A DNA stretch of 64,000 bases from an uncultured Lachnospira sp. (GTDB lineage Bacteria; Bacillota; Clostridia; Lachnospirales; Lachnospiraceae), in contig CAMHLZ010000011.1 of NCBI GenBank assembly GCA_946186125.1, positions 1-64,000 of the forward strand. Direction: 5' to 3'. The notes under the pieces are model-generated. The model saw only the letters and a program-made list of their open reading frames with translations, was not told where the DNA came from and ran no database searches. This document shows positions 37,614-47,254 of the stretch, piece by piece (positions within the stretch are counted from its first letter, which is position 1; the number at the start of each line of letters is the position of its first letter). Made by a program: the position numbers and the translations under genes.

Positions 37614-38143
37614 TCTCTAAATTGTAAATCCATCTGAAGCTGCTGTAAATAATGCAATGGCACACCCATACTTCCCTTAATTAAAAATGTTTTATCAATT
37701 TCATCATATCTTACACTCTTCCTTCCTCCCCGGGTTCCTCTCATATAAAAAGATTCTATATCTCTGAAAGGTACATAGTATGTTTCATTTTTTTCGGTAA
37801 AAGATAATATGATAAATGATACCGCATTTTGGTGTTCGTATGCTTTCATAAACTCGTATTGATGTTCATGAATATTTTGAAGTGAAAATGTCTCTGAGTG
37901 GCACTCTTTTGCATCAAAGCATATAGGAACCCCCTGAACCACGCCAATATAATCCACCGAACTCTTTTTATCAAAATATCCAAGCGTAATATGTCTTGTG
38001 GTTTTATCTATAGTAATTGGTTTTATGGGAGTCGGTACTTTCTGGATAAGTGCTATTCCTTTTTTTCTATATGTTTCATTTGTGAAATTAATCATTTCCT
38101 CAAGGCTTGAACCTCTTAATCCTCTGCTATTCCAAGTAGCCAT
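37610..38143 (-). CDS. recU: RecU-type Holliday junction resolvase
   Basis: The product has 177 residues, a typical length. NSRGLRGSSLEEMINFTNETYRKKGIALIQKVPTP is the RecU N-terminus. The nuclease metal site is in SSVDYIGVVQGVPICFDAKEC. It cuts Holliday junctions in recombination and chromosome segregation. ATG 38143 follows GAAGGTGAATTTG and lies 17 bp inside the pseudouridine synthase gene. No PBP1 gene, the usual partner in Bacillus, is adjacent. Confidence 0.93.
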   Translation of the reverse strand: MATWNSRGLRGSSLEEMINFTNETYRKKGIALIQKVPTPIKPITIDKTTRHITLGYFDKKSSVDYIGVVQGVPICFDAKECHSETFSLQNIHEHQYEFMKAYEHQNAVSFIILSFTEKNETYYVPFRDIESFYMRGTRGGRKSVRYDEIDKTFLIKGSMGVPLHYLQQLQMDLQFRD

Positions 38144-39110
38144 CAAATTCACCTTCTAATACTTTTTTAAATATAGCTCCCGGTTCACATCTGAATTCTT
38201 TACCTGATAAAAATAACATATCTCCCGTTGTCCCGGGAAATTTTACTATTCCCGCATGAAGAAGTTGTGATTTACATCCATATTTTTTTTCATAATAAGA
38301 ATTATTTTTTAAATCACCGTACTTGAAATCTCCAATGATTGCATGCCCTGACGAAGCAAGATGTGCCCTTATCTGATGTGTTTTTCCGGTAATCAGCTTA
38401 ACCTTTAAAAGTGTTATCTTTCCATTATTTTTTATCGGTTCATATGCTGTTATAATAGGCGAAGAATTTTCCATTTCTTTGTCACTTATTATAACTTTGT
38501 TCTTTTTTTCATCTTTGTATAGGAATCCTTCTATCTTTTTTCTTTCTGTCATTACCCCGTTTACAATACAATAATAATACTTATCTATAGTTCGTTCTCT
38601 TAATATTTCTGAAAGATATCTGCTTCCTTTTAATGTTTTACCTGCTAAAACCATTCCACTGGTATTTCTGTCAAGTCTGTTACACACAGAAGGTCTGAAA
38701 GTTGACATGCTTTCTTGTGTCACTTCTCCCTTCTCAAGCAGGTATCCGATTATATACTCATTTAACGAATCGGTTGTATTATCTGCTTTTTGGGATAGCA
38801 TACCTGACGCTTTATTCACTATTATGATATTCTCATCTTCATATACAATATCCAGATTTACTTTTTTCTTTACCGAAAAGTTTACTGATTCTCCCTTGAA
38901 TTTATCTATAGTCTCATCTGACATAAATATCTTAATTAAGTCACCGGCAACAAGTCTTTCATTACCGGAACACTTTTTCCCATTGCAGGTAATGTTTTTT
39001 TTCCTTAACATCTTGTATATAAAACTTTTTGGTGCTGCTTTAAAAAATTTTTCTAAGTATTTATCTATTCTCTGCCCCTCGTCGTTTGTTCCTATTATCA
39101 ACTCTTTCAT
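38127..39110 (-). CDS. RluA-family pseudouridine synthase
   Basis: The protein has 327 residues. An N-terminal S4 domain (residues 10-60, GQRIDKYLEKFFKAAPKSFIYKMLRKKNI) precedes the RluA catalytic domain. Its motif NRLDRNTSGMVLAGK contains the catalytic Asp; LITGKTHQIRAHLASSGHAIIGDFKYG follows. It modifies uridines in 23S rRNA, probably RluC/D-like, though the exact target cannot be read from sequence. It overlaps recU. Confidence 0.93.
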   Translation of the reverse strand: MKELIIGTNDEGQRIDKYLEKFFKAAPKSFIYKMLRKKNITCNGKKCSGNERLVAGDLIKIFMSDETIDKFKGESVNFSVKKKVNLDIVYEDENIIIVNKASGMLSQKADNTTDSLNEYIIGYLLEKGEVTQESMSTFRPSVCNRLDRNTSGMVLAGKTLKGSRYLSEILRERTIDKYYYCIVNGVMTERKKIEGFLYKDEKKNKVIISDKEMENSSPIITAYEPIKNNGKITLLKVKLITGKTHQIRAHLASSGHAIIGDFKYGDLKNNSYYEKKYGCKSQLLHAGIVKFPGTTGDMLFLSGKEFRCEPGAIFKKVLEGEFDGYLE

Positions 39111-39128
39111 GAATATAACCTTTCATCT

Positions 39129-39677
39129 TTACATTGAATATATACACATTAATTCGGCTATTCTTTTGTCTCTGATATCTTCCTGTTTATTTTTAATACG
39201 TTGTATGGCTTTTTTATATTGTTTTATATCATCATACACTTTAACATCAACGTCTTTAAATTCAGAATTTAGTATTTTAAGTAGATATTTCTCAAGTTCT
39301 TTTGAATCTGTTCGTTTATTCTCAGCACAGCAATATACGGTTTTCCCTTTTATTACGGCAAATTGGGCATACATGACTCTTTGTTCTGTAGTAATCACCA
39401 GTTCTGTTAAAACTTTGTATTTATCATCAAGTAATTCTTCATATAGCACCCTGTCTGTACTGTTAAATGGAATTAAAATAATGTATTCAACCAAAAACTT
39501 AGAAGCCGGAATTGCCATTACAGCTGCAATTACCGTATATATCTGCTTTACCGAATGGTACCTGAAAAATCCAAACAGTACAAGAATCATTACAACTGTA
39601 AGACATGCTAATGTCATAAGTAAATTGTATATCTTAAGATAGCTGATATAACCAAATTCTCCTTTTTCTTTCTTCAT
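39129..39677 (-). CDS. Unknown membrane protein with two helices
   Basis: The product has about 182 residues. Two membrane segments (about 17-38 and 45-65) precede a cytoplasmic alpha/beta region of about 110 residues (RVMYAQFAVIKGKTVYCCAENKRTD). The ATG at 39677 has AAGGAAGAG upstream; longer in-frame starts would run into the SDR gene. It lies between the SDR gene and the pseudouridine synthase on one strand. No family is recognised. Confidence 0.65.
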   Translation of the reverse strand: MKKEKGEFGYISYLKIYNLLMTLACLTVVMILVLFGFFRYHSVKQIYTVIAAVMAIPASKFLVEYIILIPFNSTDRVLYEELLDDKYKVLTELVITTEQRVMYAQFAVIKGKTVYCCAENKRTDSKELEKYLLKILNSEFKDVDVKVYDDIKQYKKAIQRIKNKQEDIRDKRIAELMCIYSM

Positions 39678-39703
39678 AAGTAAATTCTCTTCCTTTTTGC
39701 TAA

Positions 39704-40480
39704 TTAACTTTTTCTGCTGAAAATATCCATTATTTTCAATAATATCCCCTGTGGCAGAATCTTCGATGCAATGCATAAAAACTTCATCGACCTGCCATAT
39801 ATGGAGATTTCTTTTTTTTCTATTGAGTCTTTCATAGCCTGCTTAACAACATCTTCTACTTTACTCATAAAATAATTCTTATACCATGCACGTTTCACGC
39901 CGTTTTCTGCAATATGGAAAAACTCTGTATTTACCGGTCCCGGGCATACTGCCGTTACATATATTTTTTTACTCTTTAACTCATAATTAAGTGCTCTTGA
40001 AAAGCTTAATACATATGATTTAGTTGCAGCATATACTGCAAAATCCACCTGTGGTAAAAATGCTGCTGCAGACGCAATATTAATTATCCTTGCGTTTTTT
40101 TTCATATATGGAATGGTAATCGATGTTATATTTGTAAGTGCAATACAATTAGTCTCTATCATTCCAGTTTCTAATTCTCTTATCTGTTCTTCAAATTTAC
40201 CAAGGACACCATAACCAGCGCAATTAAGCAAAAGTCTTACATCAGGTTTTTCCTGCTTTAGCATAATCTTATATTTTTCTATAAATGTTTCTTTATTGAT
40301 ATCATCGTTTATCAATATACATGGAATATTTAATTCATTCTTTAATTCAACCAGTCTTTCATTTCGTCGTGCTATCAGCCAGATTTCTTCAATATTGTGC
40401 AGATTTTTTTCGATATAAAACGCAAATTCTCTTCCCATTCCTGATGATGCACCTGTTATAACCGCTATTTTTTTATTCAT
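39704..40480 (-). CDS. SDR-family NAD(P)-dependent oxidoreductase
   Basis: The protein has 258 residues. The classical short-chain dehydrogenase motifs are present: the nucleotide-binding [20 protein letters not shown], the catalytic Ser in [12 protein letters not shown], and YAATKSY (YxxxK). [10 protein letters not shown] follows. The substrate is unknown. The start overlaps the end of the YgiQ-type gene by 4 bp, indicating coupling. Confidence 0.92.
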   Translation of the reverse strand: MNKKIAVITGASSGMGREFAFYIEKNLHNIEEIWLIARRNERLVELKNELNIPCILINDDINKETFIEKYKIMLKQEKPDVRLLLNCAGYGVLGKFEEQIRELETGMIETNCIALTNITSITIPYMKKNARIINIASAAAFLPQVDFAVYAATKSYVLSFSRALNYELKSKKIYVTAVCPGPVNTEFFHIAENGVKRAWYKNYFMSKVEDVVKQAMKDSIEKKEISIYGRSMKFLCIASKILPQGILLKIMDIFSRKS

Positions 40481-42369
40481 TTTCTTCTCCTATCCGAATG
40501 CTTTTTCACATCATTCTTCTTATTATTTGATGTTTTTTTCACATTCTTTTTATTATAAGTTTTTACAGCATTCTTTCTTGGTTTTATCAGACATTTTTTA
40601 TCAAATCCTATTAAATCAGCTCTTCCTGCCTTTAATAATGCCTCTTTAACCAAATCATAATTATTTGGATTTCTGTATTGCATCAAAGCTCTCTGCATCG
40701 CTTTTATATGCGGGTTTCTCGTTATGGTCACGGGTTTCATGTTTCTCGGATCAAGTCCCGTATAATACATACATGTTGAAATAGTAGACGGAGTCGGATA
40801 AAAATCCTGTACCTGCTCCGGCATATATCCAAGATCCCTTAAATATTCAGCAAGCTGTATTGCATCTTCAAGCGTTGAACCCGGATGAGATGACATAAGA
40901 TACGGTACAAGAAACTGATTCATTCCCATCTCTTTATTTAATCGCTCGTATTTCTTTTTAAACTTTTCGTATACTTCATTTTTGGGTTTTCCCAGATACA
41001 TTAATACATTGTCAGAAATATGTTCCGGAGCAACCTTTAACTGTCCGCTTATATGATATTTTACCATTTCTCTCATAAATGTATCATCTTTATCGTAAAT
41101 CAGATAATCAAACCGGATTCCTGAACGTATAAATACCTTTTTTACTCCCGGAAGTTTTCTAAGTTTTCGTAAAAGTTCCAGATAATCCTTATGGTCTACT
41201 TTCAGATTTTTACATTGTGTTGGAAACAGACACTGCTTATTCGGACACACGCCTTTTGTCTTTTGTTTTTCACAGGAAGTATGTCTGAAATTGGCTGTCG
41301 GACCTCCGACATCATGTATATAACCTTTAAAATCTTTATCCTGTATGATTTTTTCTGCCTCTTCTATTATGGATTCATGGCTTCTTGTCTGTATAATTCT
41401 TCCCTGATGAAATGTAAGGGCACAAAAATTACAGCCGCCAAAACATCCTCTGTTACTTACAAGACTGAATTTCACTTCACGTATTGCCGGAACTCCACCT
41501 TCTTTTTCATAACTCGGATGATAGTTTCTCATATATCCATATGAATATACATCATCCATTTCCATCTGTGATAATGGTTTTGCCGGTGTGTTTTGCACAA
41601 CATATAAAGTATCTTTGTATTTTTCTACAAGAACTTTTGCCACAAACGGGTCTGTATTACAATATTGGGTATAAAAACTCCGTGCGTATTCACGTTTATC
41701 TGCTTTTATCTGCTTAATATCCGGAAGTTCTATATAATCATATAGTATATCTAAAGTCTTTGTCTTAAATACCGTGCCGTCTATAAAAGTAATATCTTTT
41801 ACATCGATTCCCGAATTTAGCGCATCTGCAACTTCTACAACCGTTCTCTCACCCATTCCGTATATAAGCAGGTCTGCACCTGAGTCAATTAATATTGAAT
41901 TTTTTATTTTATCAGACCAGTAATCATAATGTGCCAGTCTTCTTAAACTGGCTTCGATTCCTCCTATAATTATTGGGACATCCTTATATGTCTGCCTTAT
42001 AAGGTTGCAATACACTACAGTAGCATAATCCGGTCTTTTCCCCATGACTCCACCCGGACTAAATGCATCCGTCTGTCTTCTTTTCTTCGATACTGAGTAG
42101 TGATTAACCATAGAATCCATGTTTCCGGCCATTACAAGAAAACCAAGCCTTGGTCTTCCAAATACATCTATACTTGACCGGTCATTCCAATCAGGCTGAC
42201 TGATAATTCCTATCCTGAATCCGTTAGCCTCAAGAACACGACTTATAATAGCATGTCCAAACGACGGATGATCCACATATGCATCTCCGATAACATATGT
42301 AAAATCAACATAATCCCAGCCTCTTTTTCTCATATCATCTTTGCTGATTGGTAAAAAGTCATTAATCAT
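40477..42369 (-). CDS. YgiQ-family radical SAM protein
   Basis: The product has 630 residues, full length. [19 protein letters not shown] is the family N-terminus. The radical SAM cluster site is CFGGCNFC, and [12 protein letters not shown] and the C-terminal [19 protein letters not shown] are typical. The last 40 residues are a Lys/Arg/Asn-rich tail. The reaction is not known. ATG 42369 overlaps the stop of the preceding pseudouridine synthase (TGATG) and follows GAGGAATAGTTG. Confidence 0.93.
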   Translation of the reverse strand: MINDFLPISKDDMRKRGWDYVDFTYVIGDAYVDHPSFGHAIISRVLEANGFRIGIISQPDWNDRSSIDVFGRPRLGFLVMAGNMDSMVNHYSVSKKRRQTDAFSPGGVMGKRPDYATVVYCNLIRQTYKDVPIIIGGIEASLRRLAHYDYWSDKIKNSILIDSGADLLIYGMGERTVVEVADALNSGIDVKDITFIDGTVFKTKTLDILYDYIELPDIKQIKADKREYARSFYTQYCNTDPFVAKVLVEKYKDTLYVVQNTPAKPLSQMEMDDVYSYGYMRNYHPSYEKEGGVPAIREVKFSLVSNRGCFGGCNFCALTFHQGRIIQTRSHESIIEEAEKIIQDKDFKGYIHDVGGPTANFRHTSCEKQKTKGVCPNKQCLFPTQCKNLKVDHKDYLELLRKLRKLPGVKKVFIRSGIRFDYLIYDKDDTFMREMVKYHISGQLKVAPEHISDNVLMYLGKPKNEVYEKFKKKYERLNKEMGMNQFLVPYLMSSHPGSTLEDAIQLAEYLRDLGYMPEQVQDFYPTPSTISTCMYYTGLDPRNMKPVTITRNPHIKAMQRALMQYRNPNNYDLVKEALLKAGRADLIGFDKKCLIKPRKNAVKTYNKKNVKKTSNNKKNDVKKHSDRRRK

Positions 42370-43088
42370 CAACTATTCCTCATTTCTGTTAATGCACGTA
42401 TTTCTTCATCATTAAGCATTCTGTACTCGCCCTTATCTAACGATTCATCTAATATTATATTTCCCATTTTTATTCTCTTTAAATATATAACCTTCATCCC
42501 TATAGCTAAAAACATTCTCTTGACCTGGTGAAACTTTCCTTCGCGTATTGTTATCTCAACTTCCGAAATGTCTCCTGATGAAATAATAATAAGCTCTGCA
42601 GGCAATGTTTTTTTCTTTTCGCCAATATCTATTCCTTCTTTGAACATTTCAACATGCTCTTTCATGACATTTCCCTCTATCTTTGCATAATATACTTTAT
42701 CAACATGCTTTTTTGGAGATAATATCTCATGAGCTATCGCACCATCATTTGAAATAATCAGTAATCCTTCCGTATCTTTATCAAGTCTTCCTACAGGGAA
42801 TAAATCTTTTCTGCAGCTATCCTTTATCAGCTCAAGAACTGTCTTTTCTTTTTTATCTTCTGTAGCCGAAATATACCCTGCCGGTTTATTTAACATAAAA
42901 TATTCATACCGGATATAATCAACCTTACATCCTGATATGAACACTTCATCACTTTGCTCGTTTATTTTGTATTCCGGTTTTTTTACTACTTCATCATTTA
43001 CGGTAACAAGGCCTTTTTTTATCATTTCTTTTACCCGGCTTCTTGTACCTTTACCGGTTTCCGATATATATTTATCTAATCTAATCAT
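42369..43088 (-). CDS. RsuA/RluB-family pseudouridine synthase
   Basis: The product has 239 residues. An S4 domain ([28 protein letters not shown]) precedes the catalytic domain with [20 protein letters not shown] (catalytic Asp in RLDKDT) and the tail [17 protein letters not shown]. It modifies 16S or 23S rRNA. ATG 43088 overlaps the stop of the alarmone synthetase gene; a TTG at 43112 is an alternative. Confidence 0.92.
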   Translation of the reverse strand: MIRLDKYISETGKGTRSRVKEMIKKGLVTVNDEVVKKPEYKINEQSDEVFISGCKVDYIRYEYFMLNKPAGYISATEDKKEKTVLELIKDSCRKDLFPVGRLDKDTEGLLIISNDGAIAHEILSPKKHVDKVYYAKIEGNVMKEHVEMFKEGIDIGEKKKTLPAELIIISSGDISEVEITIREGKFHQVKRMFLAIGMKVIYLKRIKMGNIILDESLDKGEYRMLNDEEIRALTEMRNS

Positions 43089-43881
43089 ATTGTGATCTGT
43101 ATCCCTCTGCAATTATATCAAGTTCTCTGTAAAATCTCTTTAGTGCCTCCATATCTCCGGTCATGTATATCCTGTAAAATTCATTCTGAATATTTACAAT
43201 TTCTCTTCTATTTGCCACCTTACACAGATTCTGCATTAAACTCAGTATCTCCGTTACAAGTTTTTCTTTTGTATCATAAGAGTTTTGTGCATCCATTATT
43301 TCATTTCTTATAGAGGACATTTCCGTATCCATAATAATCACAGCTTCAGCAGCTTTACTTAGTCTGCTCTTAATATCGCCCGGCATATTATGCTTGTATT
43401 TATATTGTAATGAATGTTCTATAACTGCCCAAAAGTCCATGGCAAGCGTCCTTATCTGTATCTCGACAGGTATAACCTTTGTTCCTTTAATTGTCTCGAC
43501 TTTATATCTGACTATCATATGATAGCTTCTATATCCGCTTGGCTTACTGTTTGTGATATAATCTTTAACTTCTTTAACTTCCATATCGCCTCTTGACTGT
43601 ATTATGTTTGCGACTAATCCTATGTCTTCTACGAACTTGCATATTATACGTATCCCGGCAATATCTTCAATTTTATCTTCAAGCTGATCAATTTCTATAT
43701 TTTTTTTATGTAATTTTTCCAAAATACTTGATACTTTTTTTACTCTTCCTTCAACCTGTTCAATCGGACAATATCTTCCCGCCGATTTGTACTCACTTAT
43801 TAAATATTTGAATTTTACAACTATCTCATTTACAGCAAGCTTATATGGTGATAATAATTCTTTCCACAACTGCATTTCCAT
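43081..43881 (-). CDS. Small alarmone synthetase ((p)ppGpp synthetase, RelQ/YjbM-like)
   Basis: The product has about 266 residues with a RelA/SpoT synthetase domain and no HD hydrolase or TGS domain. Visible motifs are EDIAGIRIICKFVEDI, KPSGYRSYHMIVRY and PVEIQIRTLAMDFWAVIEHSLQYKY. It makes (p)ppGpp or pGpp from GTP/GDP and ATP in stress. The start is uncertain: ATG 43881 has AAAGG ten bases upstream, and 43899 is possible. It is followed by overlapping pseudouridine synthase and radical SAM genes. Confidence 0.92.
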   Translation of the reverse strand: MEMQLWKELLSPYKLAVNEIVVKFKYLISEYKSAGRYCPIEQVEGRVKKVSSILEKLHKKNIEIDQLEDKIEDIAGIRIICKFVEDIGLVANIIQSRGDMEVKEVKDYITNSKPSGYRSYHMIVRYKVETIKGTKVIPVEIQIRTLAMDFWAVIEHSLQYKYKHNMPGDIKSRLSKAAEAVIIMDTEMSSIRNEIMDAQNSYDTKEKLVTEILSLMQNLCKVANRREIVNIQNEFYRIYMTGDMEALKRFYRELDIIAEGYRSQYD

Positions 43882-43906
43882 CTTTCTCACGCCTTTCATC
43901 GCCTTA

Positions 43907-44536
43907 TTAATATTTATATTTTATCGTTTTTTTACTTATCTCATTTAAATACGGAAATGGATTGATACTTTTTTCTTCGCCATTTTTATTTGTAATATAT
44001 ATCCCTATATGCAAATGCACGTCAAACATCCCCGTCGTACCTTCAGGGCCATAGCCGGTGTTCCCCATATATCCAAGCAATTGTCCGGCTCTTACTCTTC
44101 CTCCCTCAATTATATCATCCGCATAAGAATCCAAATGAGCATAATAAAAATATCCTCCGTTTTTGCTTCTTATCCCCACTCTATACCCTCCAAGTTCAAG
44201 CCAACCCTTATTCTCAACAATACCGTCAGTCATGCTTACTACCGGATACTTTCCTGAAATGTTTTCTATAGCCAAAATGTCGATTCCCTCATGTTTTCTC
44301 TCTCCACCATATGTCCTTGCATCCCCCCACGAATTTTCATAATAAACATATGGAGTAGAATCATTAGTAGAACGGGCAACCGGAAAATATTCTATATCAT
44401 CCGATAATGCATATTCATCCCTGAATCTGTCCCCCGGATTTAATACCTTATCTTCCAATAAAATTATGAAAAAAATCATCCAAAGGCATCCCGCCGTCAT
44501 CAGCATACATACTACTATATTTTTCCTTTTTAACAT
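43907..44536 (-). CDS. Membrane-anchored M23-family peptidase
   Basis: The protein has 209 residues. One N-terminal helix (8-28) is followed by a LytM/M23 domain with HEGIDILA (zinc His and Asp), GYRVGIRSKNGGYFYYAHLD and the second zinc motif HLHIGIYI. It is a cell-wall hydrolase or hydrolase-like activator outside the membrane. The N-terminal part lacks coiled coil or LysM. It lies between an alarmone synthetase gene and an FtsA-like gene. Confidence 0.9.
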   Translation of the reverse strand: MLKRKNIVVCMLMTAGCLWMIFFIILLEDKVLNPGDRFRDEYALSDDIEYFPVARSTNDSTPYVYYENSWGDARTYGGERKHEGIDILAIENISGKYPVVSMTDGIVENKGWLELGGYRVGIRSKNGGYFYYAHLDSYADDIIEGGRVRAGQLLGYMGNTGYGPEGTTGMFDVHLHIGIYITNKNGEEKSINPFPYLNEISKKTIKYKY

Positions 44537-44582
44537 TTATACCCCAAAACTTTTTATTATATATCTATGTTGGAAATGATTA

Positions 44583-46616
44583 TTAATTCGTCCAATATAT
44601 ATCTATTTTATCACCAGCGGTAACAGGGGCATAAAAATCACATATCTCATCATTTACTTTTGTAATAAGATCAGTTCCTTTTGGTGTTCTTGTATCAAAT
44701 GGATAAAAATCCAAAATATCTACAAAAATGTATGCTTCCTTTCCTGACAACTCTACATTTTCACCATTAACCTCTACAACTATTTTCTTAGTATGCTTTG
44801 TTTTTTGGGGTTTGGGCTTTTCTTGCATTTTATTATCTGTTTTGTCTTTTATCTCATCTTCAAAATCTTCATTTTTTTCTATAACAAGACTGAAATTCTC
44901 ATATACCGGCTCATCTCCATATGCTTCAACATTATTTAGAAGAATAGTGGAATTTGTGATGTCTATATCCATGAATTCTACCAGTCTGTCAACTGTGTAA
45001 TAATCAAGTATCTCTATCTCGTCACCATCTGCCACCTTATAATCGCCTGTCTTAATCTCATTACCTACCTGAACTAACTTGGGACATATAACCAATTTAT
45101 CGTTAACATAAACTTTTATCTCACTTTTATATTCAGGTATCTGTTCAATATAGAATTCTGCTTCTTTTCCTGCAGTCGACTCTATAATCTTTACCCTGTC
45201 ATTTTTCTTTATAGATGTATTAATATTTGCTTCTTTATCATTTACCGTAATGACAGCAGGTTCTCCCAACTCGCCCCTGACCAATCTATGCTCACCATTG
45301 ACTTTGTAGTTTAATTCTTTTCCTCTTTTTGCAAACAGAGATTTATTATCAAATCCTATTTGTAAAACAGCATCTACAACCGTCAATCTGTCATTATCGT
45401 ATAATTTTATACGTTCTCCATTCACATGGACAAATATGAAATTATTATTCTGATTATAATAATTGATACATATACCTATCGGTGTAACTAAGAGTGGATC
45501 TTTCTTTACATTTTCATCTATAAATTCTACTCCGCCAAGTACTTCTTCACCTCTTAAAGCAACTCTTTCTTCCTCTAATCCCAGTTCTTTCGCTATGGCA
45601 TTTGTAAATCCGTAAATCTTTCCGCCTCCACCGACTACAAATACGGCACTTACACTCTTCCCACCGTTTAATTCTTTTATCTTTGAAGCAACTTCCTTTG
45701 CTGTATTAGCAACAGTTTCGGCATATACTTCCCTGACTTCCTTTGGTGATACTTTTTTCTTAATTCCCATTATATCCGTAAATGCAATTTGTCTGTTTAA
45801 TACGGATGCCTTTTTTATATCTTCTGCCGTATTAAAATCAACCAGGTATTTTCCTACAAGTGTTTCTGTAAATTCATCTCCTGCTTTTGGTATCATTCCA
45901 TATGCCACTATACTTCCATCTTTTGTAATGGATATATCTGACGTTCCCGCTCCTACATCAACAAGTGCTATATTCAATAATCTGTATTTTTTAGGTATGG
46001 CTACATTTATGGCTGCTATAGGCTCCAATGTAAGATTCGCAACCTGTAAACCTGCTCCCTCAACTGCCGCATACAAGCCATCAACTACATCTTCAGGTAA
46101 AAATGTAACAATTATGTCTGCGCCGATTTTTTTTGCCTTATGACCTTCCAGATTAGCTATAACATAATCATTTAAATAGTATTTTACTACTGTATAACCT
46201 ACTGAATAAAAACGTATTTTATCCTGTGCAGAGTTAATACTCTCATACGCTTCTTCTACACCCATCAGCTCTAATGAATAAATGTGTTCTCCTGTAATAG
46301 CCGTCTCTTCCGGCAGTTCATAATCTTTATGTACCGTAACCGTCTTAAGTACTCTTCCGGCTGCAGCAATACAGACATCTTTTAATTCAACACCCAGCTG
46401 TTGTTCTAATTCATCTTTTACTTTTGCTATTGAATCAGACACTCTGCCTATATCGTGTATCTGTCCGTCTAACATATCCCTGCTCTCATGTTCTTTTACA
46501 TAATGAGCGATTACTTTAAATTTGTTTTTTTCTAAATATCCAACCGAACCCACTATACTTCTTGTACCTATATCCAATCCAAAAACTACCTGATCCATAT
46601 ATTTATTAAGTGCCAT
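44583..46616 (-). CDS. FtsA-like actin-fold protein with a long C-terminal beta-grasp-like extension
   Basis: The protein has 677 residues. The first 350 or so form an FtsA/PilM-type actin fold: VFGLDIGTRSIVGSVGYL (phosphate 1), NIALVDVGAGTSDISIT (phosphate 2) and VFVVGGGGKIYGFTNA (adenosine). The remaining 320 residues contain successive modules ending in DRVKI, DEIEIL and DKIDIYW, reminiscent of ThiS/ubiquitin-like or SLBB repeats. FtsA itself is about 420 residues and ends in a membrane helix; that helix is absent here. A role in division or envelope organisation is possible but unproven. ATG 46616 has GGAGG upstream. Confidence 0.8.
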   Translation of the reverse strand: MALNKYMDQVVFGLDIGTRSIVGSVGYLEKNKFKVIAHYVKEHESRDMLDGQIHDIGRVSDSIAKVKDELEQQLGVELKDVCIAAAGRVLKTVTVHKDYELPEETAITGEHIYSLELMGVEEAYESINSAQDKIRFYSVGYTVVKYYLNDYVIANLEGHKAKKIGADIIVTFLPEDVVDGLYAAVEGAGLQVANLTLEPIAAINVAIPKKYRLLNIALVDVGAGTSDISITKDGSIVAYGMIPKAGDEFTETLVGKYLVDFNTAEDIKKASVLNRQIAFTDIMGIKKKVSPKEVREVYAETVANTAKEVASKIKELNGGKSVSAVFVVGGGGKIYGFTNAIAKELGLEEERVALRGEEVLGGVEFIDENVKKDPLLVTPIGICINYYNQNNNFIFVHVNGERIKLYDNDRLTVVDAVLQIGFDNKSLFAKRGKELNYKVNGEHRLVRGELGEPAVITVNDKEANINTSIKKNDRVKIIESTAGKEAEFYIEQIPEYKSEIKVYVNDKLVICPKLVQVGNEIKTGDYKVADGDEIEILDYYTVDRLVEFMDIDITNSTILLNNVEAYGDEPVYENFSLVIEKNEDFEDEIKDKTDNKMQEKPKPQKTKHTKKIVVEVNGENVELSGKEAYIFVDILDFYPFDTRTPKGTDLITKVNDEICDFYAPVTAGDKIDIYWTN

Positions 46617-46652
46617 AACACATTGCCTCCGAGATAAAATTCTATACCAATT

Positions 46653-47240
46653 TTAACATAAAACCTTGTGAAACTCTAGTAATTTTTCTATTTGGGACTT
46701 TGTATTTTCAATAGTTGATGAATTGTTAATCGTTGCATCTGCCTTTTCTTCAAACTCTTTTTCCCGTAGCTGTCTTCCCATTATATTCTCTATTTTTTCT
46801 TCTGACAGTCCCCTTGATTCTTTTAGCCTTTTTATCCTCACATCTATGTCAGAATATATATACCAGACCTCATCACATATCTCGTTGACTCCTGCTTCAA
46901 AAAGTATTGCTGATTCTACGACAATGTTTTTTGAAGTGTTACTTTCGATTATATTTCTTATCCTTCTTTTTACCGCAGGATGTATAATTGCATTTAACTG
47001 CTCTAATACATCCGGCTGGCAAAATGCTATCTCTCCCAACTTTATTCTGTCTATCTCATCTTCAGAGTCTAAAATATCATTGCCGAACTTTTCTACAATT
47101 TTTAAATATGCTTCCTGCCCTTTTTTCATTGTTTCATGTCCGATTTTATCAGCCTCAGCAATTATAAAACCATATTCTTTTAAGATATTTAATATTGTTG
47201 ATTTACCGGTTCCTATTCCTCCCGTAATTCCAATTACCAT
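46653..47240 (-). CDS. coaE: Dephospho-CoA kinase
   Basis: The product has 195 residues. The P-loop GITGGIGTGKST (residues 4-15) and the CoA-binding motifs EADKIGHE and ESAILFEAG fit CoaE. It phosphorylates dephospho-CoA in the last step of CoA synthesis. ATG 47240 follows GGGAGAAGAG; the longer start at 47255 overlaps the polA stop. The polA-coaE order is common in Firmicutes. Confidence 0.95.
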   Translation of the reverse strand: MVIGITGGIGTGKSTILNILKEYGFIIAEADKIGHETMKKGQEAYLKIVEKFGNDILDSEDEIDRIKLGEIAFCQPDVLEQLNAIIHPAVKRRIRNIIESNTSKNIVVESAILFEAGVNEICDEVWYIYSDIDVRIKRLKESRGLSEEKIENIMGRQLREKEFEEKADATINNSSTIENTKSQIEKLLEFHKVLC

Positions 47241-47254
47241 CTCTTCTCCCAACA

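Noticed and set aside
38707..39642. A 311-codon plus-strand frame opposite the pseudouridine synthase and membrane protein genes.
   Set aside because: It is antisense to two supported genes, rich in Ser/Phe/Ile from reverse-complement codons, and has no ribosome-binding site.
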